Shown here: in pieces, positions 18,001-26,576 of the stretch
How the letters are laid out: each line of letters opens with the position of its first letter
How positions within the stretch are numbered: position 1 is the first letter of the stretch
NCBI GenBank assembly: GCA_031548675.1
Contig: JAVBQU010000226.1
Location: 1 to 32,280, forward strand
DNA length: 32,280 bases
DNA from: JAVBQU01 sp031548675
GTDB lineage: Bacteria; Bacteroidota; Bacteroidia; Bacteroidales; P3
Reading direction: 5' to 3'
Made by a program: the position numbers and the translations under genes
Notes under the pieces: model-generated
Told to the model about the DNA's origin: nothing
Databases searched by the model: none
What the model saw: the letters and a program-made list of their open reading frames with translations, nothing else

Positions 18001-21000
18001 ATATCGAATTCTGGGTAATGGATCCTTTTATCAATAAACCGAATTCTACAGGGGGTAAATTATATTTTAACTTAGGGGATGTATCGGAAGATGTTTTGCG
18101 GGACGGACGAAAAATGTATGAGCAAGGACTACCTCGTGATGAAAATGTAATCAATGTTGATACTACCGTATGGGGGCGTGTTCCTACTTTGCAAGCTTTA
18201 ACCGAAAGTTTTGACAACGACCCGAAAGCAAGAGAATTTCAGGATGTGGGTTATGATGGTTTAAGAACTGTAGATGAAGTAAGTTTTTTCCAGAATTATT
18301 TGCAAAATATCTTGAATAAATATGGAGAAAGTTCTCCTGCTTATCAAAATGCACTTAAGGATCCTTCTGCAGATAATTACATGTATTTTAGAGGTTCTGA
18401 TTGGGATAATAATCCGAATGGAAAAATTACGCAACGTTATAAATACTATAATAATCCGGATGGAAACTCGCCTGTTACGGAACAAAATTCGAGCGATTAT
18501 TCTACCAGTGCTTCTAACAGACCTAATGTGGAGGATATTAACCGAGATAATACTTTAAGTGAATCGGAGAATTATTATCAATATGTTATTGATTTGAATC
18601 CAAACCAAATGGTTATCGGAAAAAATTATATTGCCGATATTCATGTGGATGAAAACCGGAGAATGCCTAATGGTACGAATGCGACTACAAAATGGTATCA
18701 ATTTAAAATTCCTATCCGTCAGCCGGATAAAGTTGTTGGTAACATCAGAGGTTATCAATCTATTCGTTTCATGCGGATGTTTATGAAAGATTTTAATGAA
18801 GAAATTATACTTCGTTTTGCTACTTTCCAATTAATCCGCAGCGATTGGCGCAAATATAGCGGAAATCTGCTTTCGGAAGGCGACCATGTTCCTTCTGACG
18901 AATCGGGACAGACTACGCTTAATGTTTCTGCAGTAAATATTGAGGAAAACGGCACACGTTCTCCTATTCCTTATGTGGTTCCGCCGGGTATTGAACGCCA
19001 ACAAAATTATGCAAGCACAAGCTACCAACAGTTGAACGAGCAGGCATTGAGTTTGAAAGTAGAGAATTTGATTGATGGTGATGCTAAGGCTATTTACAAA
19101 ACATCGGATTTTGACATGCGTCAGTTTAAGAATCTGGAAATGTTTGTGCACGCCGAAAAGATGCATGATTACGACAATTTGAATTATAGGGATTTGACAG
19201 TATTTATTCGCTTGGGTGCCGATTTTACCGAGAATTATTATGAATATGAGGTTCCTTTGCAATTTACACCTTGGTACACCAATTCGGACAATCCTGATGC
19301 TATTTGGCCAGAAAATAATAGTTTCAATATTTCTTTGGAAAAATTCATAGAGGCAAAGGAACTCCGTAATAAAATGATACATGACGGGGATCAATCTATA
19401 AATTACAATCTGCCTTTTACTACACCCGATGGAGCAAACAACATTACCGTACATGGTTCTCCAAGCATCAGTTCTGTAAAAGTAATTATGATTGGTATTC
19501 GAAATCCGAAGAAAAGAAGGGCAGATGATCCCGACGATATGCTGCCGAAATCGGCAGAAATCTGGATAAATGAGCTTCGGTTAACCGGCTTTAATAAGAA
19601 GCCGGGATGGGCTGCTATGGGTACTTTCAGAACAAATCTGGCTGATTTGGGCGATGTTTCTTTATCGGGAACCTATTCTTCTGCAGGATTCGGAACTATA
19701 GAACAAAAAATCAATGAGGTACAAAAAGAATCCGTAAGCCAGATAGATGCTGCTACGAACATAGAATTAGGTAAGTTTTTGCCTGATAAATGGGCTGTGC
19801 ATCTACCTATGCATTTTGATTATTCTACTACTATCAAAAGTCCGAAATATAATCCTCTTGACCCTGATGTCGAGTTGAAGGATCAATTGGAATATTTGAA
19901 TCCTGAGGAACAGAAGGACTTGAAAAATCAGGTGCAAGATGTTATTGAACGTACTAATATCAATTTTGTTAATGTACGGAAAGATCGTTCGTCTGATAAA
20001 ATATCGGAACCCCGCATTTATGACATTGAGAATTTTGATTTCTCTTATTCTTTTTCTGAAATCAAGCTGCATAATATTGATGTTGAATTTGACTCGAAAC
20101 AAACCCACCGAGGTGGATTCGGTTATAATTATGCTTTAAAACCTAAGAATGTAAAACCTTTTGGGAAGGTTAAGCCGTTACAAAATAAAAATCTGGCACT
20201 TATACGTGATTTTAATTTTTCGTATGCCCCTAAATTACTTTCATTCCGTACCGAAGTTTTCCGCCAATATCAGGAATCGAAACTGAGAAATAAAAGTGAT
20301 GGAGATATTATTTTACCGGTAACTTTTTTCAAGCAATTTGATTGGATTCGGGATTATGCCTTAAAATGGGATCTGGCTTCTTCTCTTATGCTCGAATATA
20401 CGGCTACTGCCAATGCGCGTATTGACGAGCCTCCCGGAGATGCAAACAATTATTCGGATGCGGAACGTAAAGCCATTTGGAAAAATGTAGAAAGATTGGG
20501 AACCAAACAGGATTTCAGGCAGAACACACGGATAACTTATAATATTCCTATTAATAAGCTGCCTTTCCTAAACTGGGTTAATTCTTCTGCAGTATACTCT
20601 GCCAATTACCATTGGCAAGGACAACCCAGATATTTGGATTCTTTGGAAATGGGTAATACTATCGAGAATGATTATACGTTCCAGTTATCTGTAAATGGTA
20701 ATTTAGCCACACTCTACAATCAGAGTAAGTTTATCAAGAAAGCATACGACGAACTGAATAAACAGATGACAAGTAAAAATGCATTAAGCAGGCAGCCGCA
20801 ATCCAGATCGAATCAGAAAGATACAACCCAAAAATCGCTTTCAACCGGAAAATTAATCGGATATAATGTGATTAAATTCTTAACCGGTATCAAGAGTATT
20901 TCGGGTTCTTACACTACCGGAGAGGGTACTTTACTGCCGGGATTTATGCCTGATGCCCAATTTTTTGGAATGGATTTTAGAAAAAGTGCAGCTCCGGGAT

Positions 21001-22280
21001 TCGGTTTTGTATTCGGAGCCCAACCGAACAACCTGATAGAAACAGCTATTCGAAACAATTGGTTATCCCCAAATCCTAATATGACGAGTGCATATTTGAA
21101 AAAAGAAAATACACGGTTTTCGGGCAGGGTTACTACTGAGTTTATCAGGGATCTAAAAATCGACCTTACTTTTGATAGGAGTTATGGCAGAAACTACACA
21201 GCATATTATCGTGCCGATTCCACGGGTTTTATTGATCAAGGTAAAGTTATACCGAACATACAAGGTTCTTATTCTATCAGCTGGTTTTCGGCAGGGACTT
21301 TATTTACTAAAGATAATAAAGACCATACAAATGATATATTCAACGAATTTTTAGCGAACCGGATTATTATTGCCCAGCGTTTGGCTAATGAACGTGCAGC
21401 CGACCCTATTTTCGGACAAGGTTACGATCCGAATAAGCAAGTTATTGATAGTATGGGAAATGTTTCTCCGGATGGTTATGGGCTTACTTCTCAGGAAGTT
21501 TTGTTGTATTCATTTTTGGCTACTTATTCCGGAAAAAATATCAATACCATGAAATTGACTCCTTTCCCTCAAATACCTATCCCTAACTGGAATTTAACGT
21601 ATACCGGACTTACAAAAATTCCGGCTGTCCGCAGGATATTCCATTCTGTAACTTTATCGCATCGTTATCAATCTATATACAGCATCAGCTCATTCCAATC
21701 TAATGTATATTTCGGCAACAACCCCGATCAGAATTTTTCAAATGTGCGTGATGCCTTAAATAATTTCCAGAATTCTTACATTTGGGGTCAGGTTGGCATA
21801 AGGGAAGGCTTCTCTCCTCTTATCAAAATTGATGTTTCGCTCGAAAACAGCTTGTTGATTAATGTTGAATTTAAAAGAACGCGTGATTTAGGTTTAAGTT
21901 TTGTAAACAACCAGCTTACGGAAATTAATTCGAGGGAATATGTTTTCGGATTGGGTTATAAATTTAAAGATATTCAGTTTGATGTAATGACTCCGGGAGG
22001 TTCTGCTAAAAAATTGAAAAGCGATATTACTACAAAAGCTAGTTTTTCAATACGTGACAATATTACCGTTTTGCGAAGAATTGATATGATAAATAATCAG
22101 GTTTCTGCAGGTTCAAAAGTAATTTCTATCAATTTATCAGGAGATTATGTGGTAAGCCAAAATCTTACGCTCCGCGTATTTTGGGATCAGGTATTGAATC
22201 GTCCGTATATCTCTAATTCTTACAGAAACTCTAATATCAACGCAGGGCTTAGCCTGCTTATATCCCTGAATGGATTATAA
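15057..22280 (+). CDS. sov: T9SS outer-membrane translocon protein Sov/SprA
   Basis: A giant 2407-residue protein: the single-chain 36-strand barrel through which type IX substrates cross the outer membrane (known from Flavobacterium SprA). It begins at a GTG; the signal peptide MKVFKYIIIFSVITILFQFAFS starts exactly there and no ATG lies nearby in frame. Family markers appear in order: the first SprA_N region (about 150-320) with KGTQSLFGIKTKLKFGK, and the strongly conserved block at about 790-860 with GHAKAIGKTGTTYIDDFE and RAPFNWFLASTPQ. IWINELRLTGF lies at about 1508-1518 and is followed by a second SprA_N-like segment. The C-terminus carries repeated barrel strands (LSHRYQSIYSISSFQSNVYF, VFGLGYKFKDIQFDVM) and ends LSLLISLNGL. 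It is intact and of normal length. Its partner porW is transcribed divergently upstream. The gcvH gene often found after sprA is absent; comEC follows. Confidence 0.95.
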   Translation: MKVFKYIIIFSVITILFQFAFSREMLVHSSRKNVSETAYPPADSSDMHYPVKQDPVTGKTGKSPLYMKDPPSMKEEVEYDPKTNQYIIKNKAGDREYTPPQYMDLNDYSKYDFDKSLNDYWRERAKSSSMGSGSFGSKLIPSLNINNEIFSTIFGGSTIEIRPTGSAELTFGVLSNFTDDPVRPVKQRRVTSFNFDQNIKLNVTAKVGDKINFDLNYDTKALFAFDNKLALKYEGKEDEILQLLEAGNVNFTVPTTLIKGTQSLFGIKTKLKFGKTSVSAIFSEQKSESKTLSIQGGAQTTKFNFKADEYEENRHFFLAQYFRDHYNDAFKQLPLITSDVNIIKIEVWRTNIGAPTTDNRNIVGLTDLGEGQPSNTAVAGSGNGNVYPNNNANTLLNYLSNKSALRNINQVGTYLQSLNMVSGKDYEKVESARRLNPNSEYTLNSRLGFISLNAPLSSDQVLAVAFQYQIIGDTTIYQVGEFSDQGISDPNALSVKLLKSASLDTKSPLWKLMMKNVYSLSAYGISKQDFRLNILYAGDSKGVPTGYFTDGPQRSIPLIQLLQMDKLDFQMNPYPDGVFDFLDEAATTGGTIQSKNGRIYLPLVEPFGKDLHEILNDKASADKYCFDSLYTLTKAEARQYPDKNKYYLEGSYKSSAGSEIYLGAMNVPEGSIKVMAGGTQLIENVQYTVDYNMGRVTITDEGILSSATPISISYENNSSFNLMTKRMMGLRVEHEFSKDLRVGATIMNLHESPLTQKVNYGDEPISNTIWGVDAAFQKESPFITKMVDALPGIQTKTPSKMSFYGEVAQFLPGHAKAIGKTGTTYIDDFESSKSGYDLRAPFNWFLASTPQGQTQAGMFPEGALTNDLRYGFNRAKLAWYFIDEIFYNKNQAPSNITKDDQSEPYSRQILENEVFPNKDLDPSAPQNIRELNLAFYPNERGPYNYDTAGINSDGTLQDPSSRWGGIMRKIDNPDFEANNYEYIEFWVMDPFINKPNSTGGKLYFNLGDVSEDVLRDGRKMYEQGLPRDENVINVDTTVWGRVPTLQALTESFDNDPKAREFQDVGYDGLRTVDEVSFFQNYLQNILNKYGESSPAYQNALKDPSADNYMYFRGSDWDNNPNGKITQRYKYYNNPDGNSPVTEQNSSDYSTSASNRPNVEDINRDNTLSESENYYQYVIDLNPNQMVIGKNYIADIHVDENRRMPNGTNATTKWYQFKIPIRQPDKVVGNIRGYQSIRFMRMFMKDFNEEIILRFATFQLIRSDWRKYSGNLLSEGDHVPSDESGQTTLNVSAVNIEENGTRSPIPYVVPPGIERQQNYASTSYQQLNEQALSLKVENLIDGDAKAIYKTSDFDMRQFKNLEMFVHAEKMHDYDNLNYRDLTVFIRLGADFTENYYEYEVPLQFTPWYTNSDNPDAIWPENNSFNISLEKFIEAKELRNKMIHDGDQSINYNLPFTTPDGANNITVHGSPSISSVKVIMIGIRNPKKRRADDPDDMLPKSAEIWINELRLTGFNKKPGWAAMGTFRTNLADLGDVSLSGTYSSAGFGTIEQKINEVQKESVSQIDAATNIELGKFLPDKWAVHLPMHFDYSTTIKSPKYNPLDPDVELKDQLEYLNPEEQKDLKNQVQDVIERTNINFVNVRKDRSSDKISEPRIYDIENFDFSYSFSEIKLHNIDVEFDSKQTHRGGFGYNYALKPKNVKPFGKVKPLQNKNLALIRDFNFSYAPKLLSFRTEVFRQYQESKLRNKSDGDIILPVTFFKQFDWIRDYALKWDLASSLMLEYTATANARIDEPPGDANNYSDAERKAIWKNVERLGTKQDFRQNTRITYNIPINKLPFLNWVNSSAVYSANYHWQGQPRYLDSLEMGNTIENDYTFQLSVNGNLATLYNQSKFIKKAYDELNKQMTSKNALSRQPQSRSNQKDTTQKSLSTGKLIGYNVIKFLTGIKSISGSYTTGEGTLLPGFMPDAQFFGMDFRKSAAPGFGFVFGAQPNNLIETAIRNNWLSPNPNMTSAYLKKENTRFSGRVTTEFIRDLKIDLTFDRSYGRNYTAYYRADSTGFIDQGKVIPNIQGSYSISWFSAGTLFTKDNKDHTNDIFNEFLANRIIIAQRLANERAADPIFGQGYDPNKQVIDSMGNVSPDGYGLTSQEVLLYSFLATYSGKNINTMKLTPFPQIPIPNWNLTYTGLTKIPAVRRIFHSVTLSHRYQSIYSISSFQSNVYFGNNPDQNFSNVRDALNNFQNSYIWGQVGIREGFSPLIKIDVSLENSLLINVEFKRTRDLGLSFVNNQLTEINSREYVFGLGYKFKDIQFDVMTPGGSAKKLKSDITTKASFSIRDNITVLRRIDMINNQVSAGSKVISINLSGDYVVSQNLTLRVFWDQVLNRPYISNSYRNSNINAGLSLLISLNGL

Positions 22281-22336
22281 TTCTTTGTATTAATATTGAT
22301 TCATCGAAATCAATATTTTTCAATTATTATAAAATA

Positions 22337-22368
22337 TTTGCACTGACTGTATTTTTCTTGTACTTTTG
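22337..22368 (+). promoter_or_regulatory. Predicted comEC promoter
   Basis: TTTG at 22337-22340, a 20-nt spacer and TACTTTTG at 22361-22368: an exact match to the Bacteroidota consensus, 23 nt before the comEC ATG. Confidence 0.7.
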
Positions 22369-22391
22369 TCTTCTCAAACAAGACAAAACTC

Positions 22392-24503
22392 ATGAATTGG
22401 CATCATTTCCCTATGCTTAGGCTACTACTCCCTTTTTTAACAGGGATTATGCTGGCAATATTTGGAAATCTGCATTTCAATATTCCTCTACCTCTTATTT
22501 TCTCTGGTTTCGTTTTTTGTATCGTTTGGTTAATTTTGACAAAAACAAAACCTATTCTAAAACGATATAATCTTATTTTTACCTATGGAATTTATGTACT
22601 GCTGCTGCTTACGGGCTATCGGTTAACCTTATTACAAGATGCAAGAAATCGAGATAATTTCTTCGGGAAGCAAATACAAAATGAAAAACCAACCTTCTTC
22701 CTCTGCCGTATTATCGAGCAACCGGAAGAGAAAGTAAAATCCATCAAAATATTAGCTGAGGTAAAACAAATCGAAGGTAAAATCCGGCAAAATGTTTCGG
22801 GAAAAATTGTTTTATACCTGCAAAAAGACAGCTTAAGCAAACAGTTAAACTATGGTGATTATATTGCTGTACGTTCTCAAATTACACCTGTCCGTTCTCC
22901 TATTAATCCTCATGAATTTGATTACAGGCAGTATTTAGCCTATCAGCAAATCTATTATCAATCTTATTGTTCTTCTCATAATTGGAGCCGGTTTTCGTCC
23001 GGACATGGGAATCCTTTGTACACTTGGGCTTATGCTGCCCGTTCTTACCTGCTTTCTATATTTCAGAAATACGAACTTACAGGAGATGAGTATGCAGTAA
23101 TATCTGCTTTATTGCTTGGCGTTTGCGATTATTTGGATCCTGACTTGCAAAAGGCATTTTCGAGTGCAGGGGTAACACATATCTTATCGGTTTCGGGCTT
23201 ACATGTGGGTGTGGTAGTGATGTTTATCAGTTTCTTGCTAGGTTTTTTGGATCGAACACCCAAAGGGAGTATTTTTAAGCATATCATTACCCTCATTCTG
23301 ATTTGGTGCTTTGCCATGATTAGCGGTTTTTCTCCGGCTGTTTTACGGGCTGCGGTTATGTTCTCTTTACTTACTATCGGAAAAATGTATAATAAACAAG
23401 CCAGCGGATATAATATTCTGGCTGCTTCTGCTTTCTTTCTATTAGCTGTAGACCCTTATCTGCTAGCAAATGTCGGATTTCAACTATCTTATTTAGCTTT
23501 AGCAGGCATCATGTTGCTGCATCCGGTAATTTACAAATGTTGGACTCCGAAAAGTAAGTTTATCGACAAATATATTTGGAGCCTTACATCGGTTTCTATA
23601 GCTGCCCAAATTGCTACTCTCCCGCTTACGCTGATGTACTTTCATCAATTCCCAAACTATTTTATTATTGCCAATTTATTGGTAATTCCTTTATCAAACA
23701 TATTGATTTGGGCAGGCATTGCGGTTTGGCTCACGGCTTTTCTGCCCGTAGTTCCTGATGTTATTGCATGGGGATTGTCGTACCTTATCAAATTTTTCAA
23801 TGGCATTGTCAAAACTATTGAGGCTGCTCCATATTCAATTACCGGAAATATCGTTGTTCTGCCATGGCAGATGGTATTACTTTTTATATTGATAGGTTTC
23901 TTGACCTATTATTTTTTAGACAACAAGAAAAAAATGTTTATGCTGAGCCTTGCCTTATGCTGTATATTTGCTATAAGTACATTATGGCAAAATATTGAAC
24001 ATCAAAGCCAGAAAGTGATTACTTTTTATGGTGTTAAAGGAATGTCGGGCATCGATTTTTTTGATGGAAAAAATAATTATTTCTTATGCGACTCGCTTTT
24101 GCAAGCAGATAAAAATAAGCAGGGATTTCATCTTTCTTGTAATCGTATTTATGGAAATATCTCTCAAAATGTGGATATCGTGATAGCTGATACTTCTGAA
24201 TATAAATCGCCTCATTTTTATAAAAAGGCAAATTTAATTCAGTTTCATAACTTTAAAATAGCGGTTATTGATAAACTCCATGCTCGGCAAAAGCATGCCC
24301 AAAAAATTGCCATCCAATGCCTGCTTATTACCCAAAATGTAAATGTAACGATTGCGGATCTGCAGAAAAGCTATCTGTTCGATAAAGTGGTTATTGATGA
24401 ATCATCGGGTAAATGGAAAACCCAAAAATGGGAACAGGAATGCATGCAACTAAAGATTCCCTGTCATATTATTGCTCAAAAAGGGGCTATGGTTCTACAA
24501 TAG
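22392..24503 (+). CDS. comEC: ComEC/Rec2-family DNA uptake channel protein
   Basis: ComEC is the inner-membrane channel that brings one DNA strand into the cytoplasm during natural transformation. At 703 residues it has N-terminal membrane helices (about 8-78), an OB-like periplasmic domain (about 95-185, ending in the family stretch PINPHEFDYRQYLAYQQIYY), and the Competence domain (about 225-500). The latter carries the signature SAGVTHILSVSGLHVGVVVM and GFSPAVLRAAVMFSL, with about eight further helices. The C-terminal region (about 535-703) corresponds to the metallo-beta-lactamase-like domain but lacks any HxHxDH metal site, as is common in this phylum. The stop is a single TAG; the same frame then stays open through the 42-bp repeats to 24821. 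Confidence 0.92.
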   Translation: MNWHHFPMLRLLLPFLTGIMLAIFGNLHFNIPLPLIFSGFVFCIVWLILTKTKPILKRYNLIFTYGIYVLLLLTGYRLTLLQDARNRDNFFGKQIQNEKPTFFLCRIIEQPEEKVKSIKILAEVKQIEGKIRQNVSGKIVLYLQKDSLSKQLNYGDYIAVRSQITPVRSPINPHEFDYRQYLAYQQIYYQSYCSSHNWSRFSSGHGNPLYTWAYAARSYLLSIFQKYELTGDEYAVISALLLGVCDYLDPDLQKAFSSAGVTHILSVSGLHVGVVVMFISFLLGFLDRTPKGSIFKHIITLILIWCFAMISGFSPAVLRAAVMFSLLTIGKMYNKQASGYNILAASAFFLLAVDPYLLANVGFQLSYLALAGIMLLHPVIYKCWTPKSKFIDKYIWSLTSVSIAAQIATLPLTLMYFHQFPNYFIIANLLVIPLSNILIWAGIAVWLTAFLPVVPDVIAWGLSYLIKFFNGIVKTIEAAPYSITGNIVVLPWQMVLLFILIGFLTYYFLDNKKKMFMLSLALCCIFAISTLWQNIEHQSQKVITFYGVKGMSGIDFFDGKNNYFLCDSLLQADKNKQGFHLSCNRIYGNISQNVDIVIADTSEYKSPHFYKKANLIQFHNFKIAVIDKLHARQKHAQKIAIQCLLITQNVNVTIADLQKSYLFDKVVIDESSGKWKTQKWEQECMQLKIPCHIIAQKGAMVLQ

Positions 24504-24717
24504 AAAACCGGATACGCTCGAATACCTGAACTTTTTTTAGTTCGCCTATCTGAGTACGCTCGAATGCCTGAACTTTTTTTGGTTTGCCCATTCGAGCATG
24601 CTCGAGTGTCAGAACTTTTTTTAGTTTGCCCATCCGAGCATGCTCGAACGCCTGAACTTTTTTTGGTTTGCCCATCCGAGGAGCCACGAACACCTCAGCT
24701 TTTTTTGGTTTATCCAT
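24487..24717 (-). CDS. Possible 14-residue tandem-repeat protein
   Basis: A 76-codon frame from ATG 24717 (a TTG at 24735 is also possible) that consists almost entirely of the 42-bp repeats. The unit reads roughly MGKPKKVQAFEHAR: basic, with hydrophobic residues three and four apart. Each unit contains an A7 run (P/L-K-K-V codons). No signal peptide, membrane helix or known domain is seen. It lies 100 nt after the DUF1573 stop on the same strand and overlaps the last 17 nt of comEC. Because the unit is a multiple of three, open frames arise easily, so real translation is uncertain. Confidence 0.25.
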   Translation of the reverse strand: MDKPKKAEVFVAPRMGKPKKVQAFEHARMGKLKKVLTLEHARMGKPKKVQAFERTQIGELKKVQVFERIRFSIVEP

Positions 24718-24736
24718 TCGGGCTGGAACGAACAAG
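24512..24736. repeat. 42-bp tandem repeat array (5 units plus a partial sixth)
   Basis: Units start at 24512, 24554, 24596, 24638 and 24680, with a 15-bp partial from 24722. Units share a CTCGA segment, a C(T)7 run and a GTTTGCCCAT-like end, differing at a few bases each; the first and fifth are the most diverged. It fills the gap between the convergent comEC and DUF1573 genes. There are no spacers, so it is a minisatellite, not a CRISPR array. Confidence 0.95.
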
Positions 24737-24817
24737 ATTTATAAATTGTTTCTCAAAAATTATGCTTTATTCCCTTAGACCCTATTATCTCGTCAACTTG
24801 TGTCTTGTGTCCTGTAT

Positions 24818-25249
24818 CTAAAAACTTTTTAAATCAAGTACATGCCCTTTTATTTGCACACACTGCGTTCCGTTAGAAGCATTGGAATGTACCGAAATCG
24901 CTTTCAGAAAATCTCCATTATCAGTTATTCCTGTGTATTTTACCAGTATTGAATCTTGCTCATTAGGAGCAATGGGTGTTTTTGGATATTCCACCACCGT
25001 ACAGCCACAGCTTGCACCCACTTTGGTAAGTACTAAAGGTGTTTTTCCGGTATTTTTAAATTTAAAAAAATGCGATGCTTTGTCATTGGGATGCAATTGT
25101 CCAAAGTCATAAATCATGCTATCAATGCTTATATAAGCACTATCATGGTTTTGTGCCGATGTATTTTGTGATTGATTATTGTGGTTCTGTTTCGATTGGC
25201 AAGCCATTATCATAATGGTAATGCTTATGAATATAATATATTTTGTCAT
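24818..25249 (-). CDS. DUF1573 lipoprotein
   Basis: A 143-residue protein with a lipoprotein signal (IMIMAC, lipidated Cys17) and a short polar linker. One DUF1573 domain (about 38-140) follows; it has an immunoglobulin-like fold of the ASPM-SPD-2-Hydin type. Markers are DFGQLHPNDKASHFFKFKNTG, the CGCT motif (Cys81, Cys83) and PIAPNEQDSILVKY. The function of the family is not established; it often sits beside TlpA-type thiol proteins, as here. It starts 16 nt after the TlpA-like gene and is the last gene of the minus-strand unit that begins at 27248. The paired cysteines could be a substrate or partner of the neighbouring CPPC protein (inference). Confidence 0.88.
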   Translation of the reverse strand: MTKYIIFISITIMIMACQSKQNHNNQSQNTSAQNHDSAYISIDSMIYDFGQLHPNDKASHFFKFKNTGKTPLVLTKVGASCGCTVVEYPKTPIAPNEQDSILVKYTGITDNGDFLKAISVHSNASNGTQCVQIKGHVLDLKSF

Positions 25250-25265
25250 ATGAAGGGCTCTTTAA

Positions 25266-26498
25266 TTATTGTTTTAAATGATTTTCATCTACTATATCGA
25301 AGAAAACTTGAAATCCATTTCTGCCCAAGCCTTCTTGTTTGAGTACAATTTTCTTTAAGGGATTAATTAGGTAAAATGTCGGAAACGACCATGCTGATAA
25401 TACATTTGTAAATTCTTTGGAATAATATACATCAGTACTTATGCCTACATTTTTACACACCTGAGCCATACGGATAGGGTCGGTATTGTTTGGATTGAGG
25501 CTGATAACCGTAATTTTCCGTTTATCAAATTCGTGCTGTGTGGAATCCTTTATTTTCATAGCTTCGAAGCAGGGAGGGCATCCATACCTCCAAAAATCCA
25601 ACAATATCCAGCCTTCGATATTACGGAGCGTAAGGCTGTCGCCGTTGAGCTTATAAATAGTTCTGTCTAGGGCTTCGTTGCTGAGTGTATCTATACTAGT
25701 GTTGTAAGAGTTTTGTACAGTATTCTCATCATAAAAGGTATAATACTTGTATTTAGGGCTTGAAAAATCAAATTCCTGCATAATAACCGGCTTTTTTTCA
25801 AAATTAGCTTTGATATTGCTAAAATTATATTCGGTGTAGGCTGCATGGGGGAAATTTTTCGATGCTGTATCTATACGGCTTATGGTTTTCTTTTCCACAA
25901 AATGATTTTCTGGATTTATCCATATTTTTTGTAGAAAAGTAGCTTTGATAGCCTTATCTTTAAGAGAGCTATAGAGAGAGTTTTTGAACTGGTAGCTAAT
26001 CATTCTGGACATCCTGTCATCTACAATGGTATCTTTCATCAAATGATTATTTCCTGCTAACAGAGCTAGTATTGATTTGGGATAAGGATAAAAATAATAA
26101 TCTCTGATATTATGAGAAACATAATAGAAGAAGTAATCTTTCCCTATTTTACTTTTTCGTGATAATTTAAAAATAGATTCATTGTAAGTATTGATACATA
26201 TAATTGAATCTTTTGTAACCCTACTAACAATTCCACCAAATTGGTAAATCATAAATGGTTTCTTTTTATCGTTACGATCGACATAAATAATAGCCGAATC
26301 TCGTATTACCAAGCCAGCATCTTCATAGAATTCCTGTTTATTAACTTCTACATATAAGTTGTTATATTGCGTATAAGGATTTAAAATATTTTTCTTCCAA
26401 TAAGAAATTATATGAAACGCTCTATCACTTTCTTGGGCATTTGATTTAAAGAATAATACAAGAATAGAAAATAATAAAAGAGTATATTTATATCGCAT
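25266..26498 (-). CDS. TlpA-type periplasmic thiol-disulfide protein
   Basis: A 410-residue exported protein with signal peptide 1-22 (ending KSNAQ). A long N-terminal region (about 23-275) has no motif I can name and contains a single Cys (Cys101). It is rich in beta-type segments and Tyr/Phe, and resembles the DUF4369-like or unknown N-terminal parts of Bacteroidota TlpA proteins. The C-terminal thioredoxin domain (about 278-405) has LLDFWRYGCPPCFEAM with the CPPC active site (Cys307, Cys310), a VISLNPNN strand and the cis-proline loop WSFPTFYLINP (Pro373). CPPC is typical of reductases or isomerases of the TlpA/ResA/DsbE group. Its neighbours, a Cys-rich lipoprotein and DUF1573, suggest a dedicated thiol-handling role. 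Redox direction cannot be told from sequence. Confidence 0.88.
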   Translation of the reverse strand: MRYKYTLLLFSILVLFFKSNAQESDRAFHIISYWKKNILNPYTQYNNLYVEVNKQEFYEDAGLVIRDSAIIYVDRNDKKKPFMIYQFGGIVSRVTKDSIICINTYNESIFKLSRKSKIGKDYFFYYVSHNIRDYYFYPYPKSILALLAGNNHLMKDTIVDDRMSRMISYQFKNSLYSSLKDKAIKATFLQKIWINPENHFVEKKTISRIDTASKNFPHAAYTEYNFSNIKANFEKKPVIMQEFDFSSPKYKYYTFYDENTVQNSYNTSIDTLSNEALDRTIYKLNGDSLTLRNIEGWILLDFWRYGCPPCFEAMKIKDSTQHEFDKRKITVISLNPNNTDPIRMAQVCKNVGISTDVYYSKEFTNVLSAWSFPTFYLINPLKKIVLKQEGLGRNGFQVFFDIVDENHLKQ

Positions 26499-26535
26499 AT
26501 AGAGATAAATTTTAGTTTTTTATTTAAAACCAAAG

Positions 26536-26569
26536 TAAGGGTATATTTAGGATTTTAAATATACCCTTA
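26536..26569 (-). terminator. Hairpin between the lipoprotein and TlpA-like genes
   Basis: Exact 14-bp arms TAAGGGTATATTTA / TAAATATACCCTTA around a 6-nt loop, 8 nt after the lipoprotein stop. On the minus strand it is followed by CTTTGGTTTTAAAT rather than a clean T-run. It is probably a partial terminator or RNA-stabilising stem, giving more lipoprotein than downstream product. Confidence 0.5.
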
Positions 26570-26576
26570 TAAAAAT

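Noticed and set aside
18831..19454. A 207-codon minus-strand frame inside sov/sprA
   Set aside because: It lies antisense to conserved SprA sequence and its translation has no domain or signal; it is a shadow of the real gene.
24717..24735. TTG start adding six residues to the minus-strand repeat frame
   Set aside because: The ATG at 24717 begins exactly at a repeat unit; nothing favours the TTG.
24512..24736. CRISPR array
   Set aside because: Units of 42 bp abut directly with no unique spacers, and no cas genes are near.
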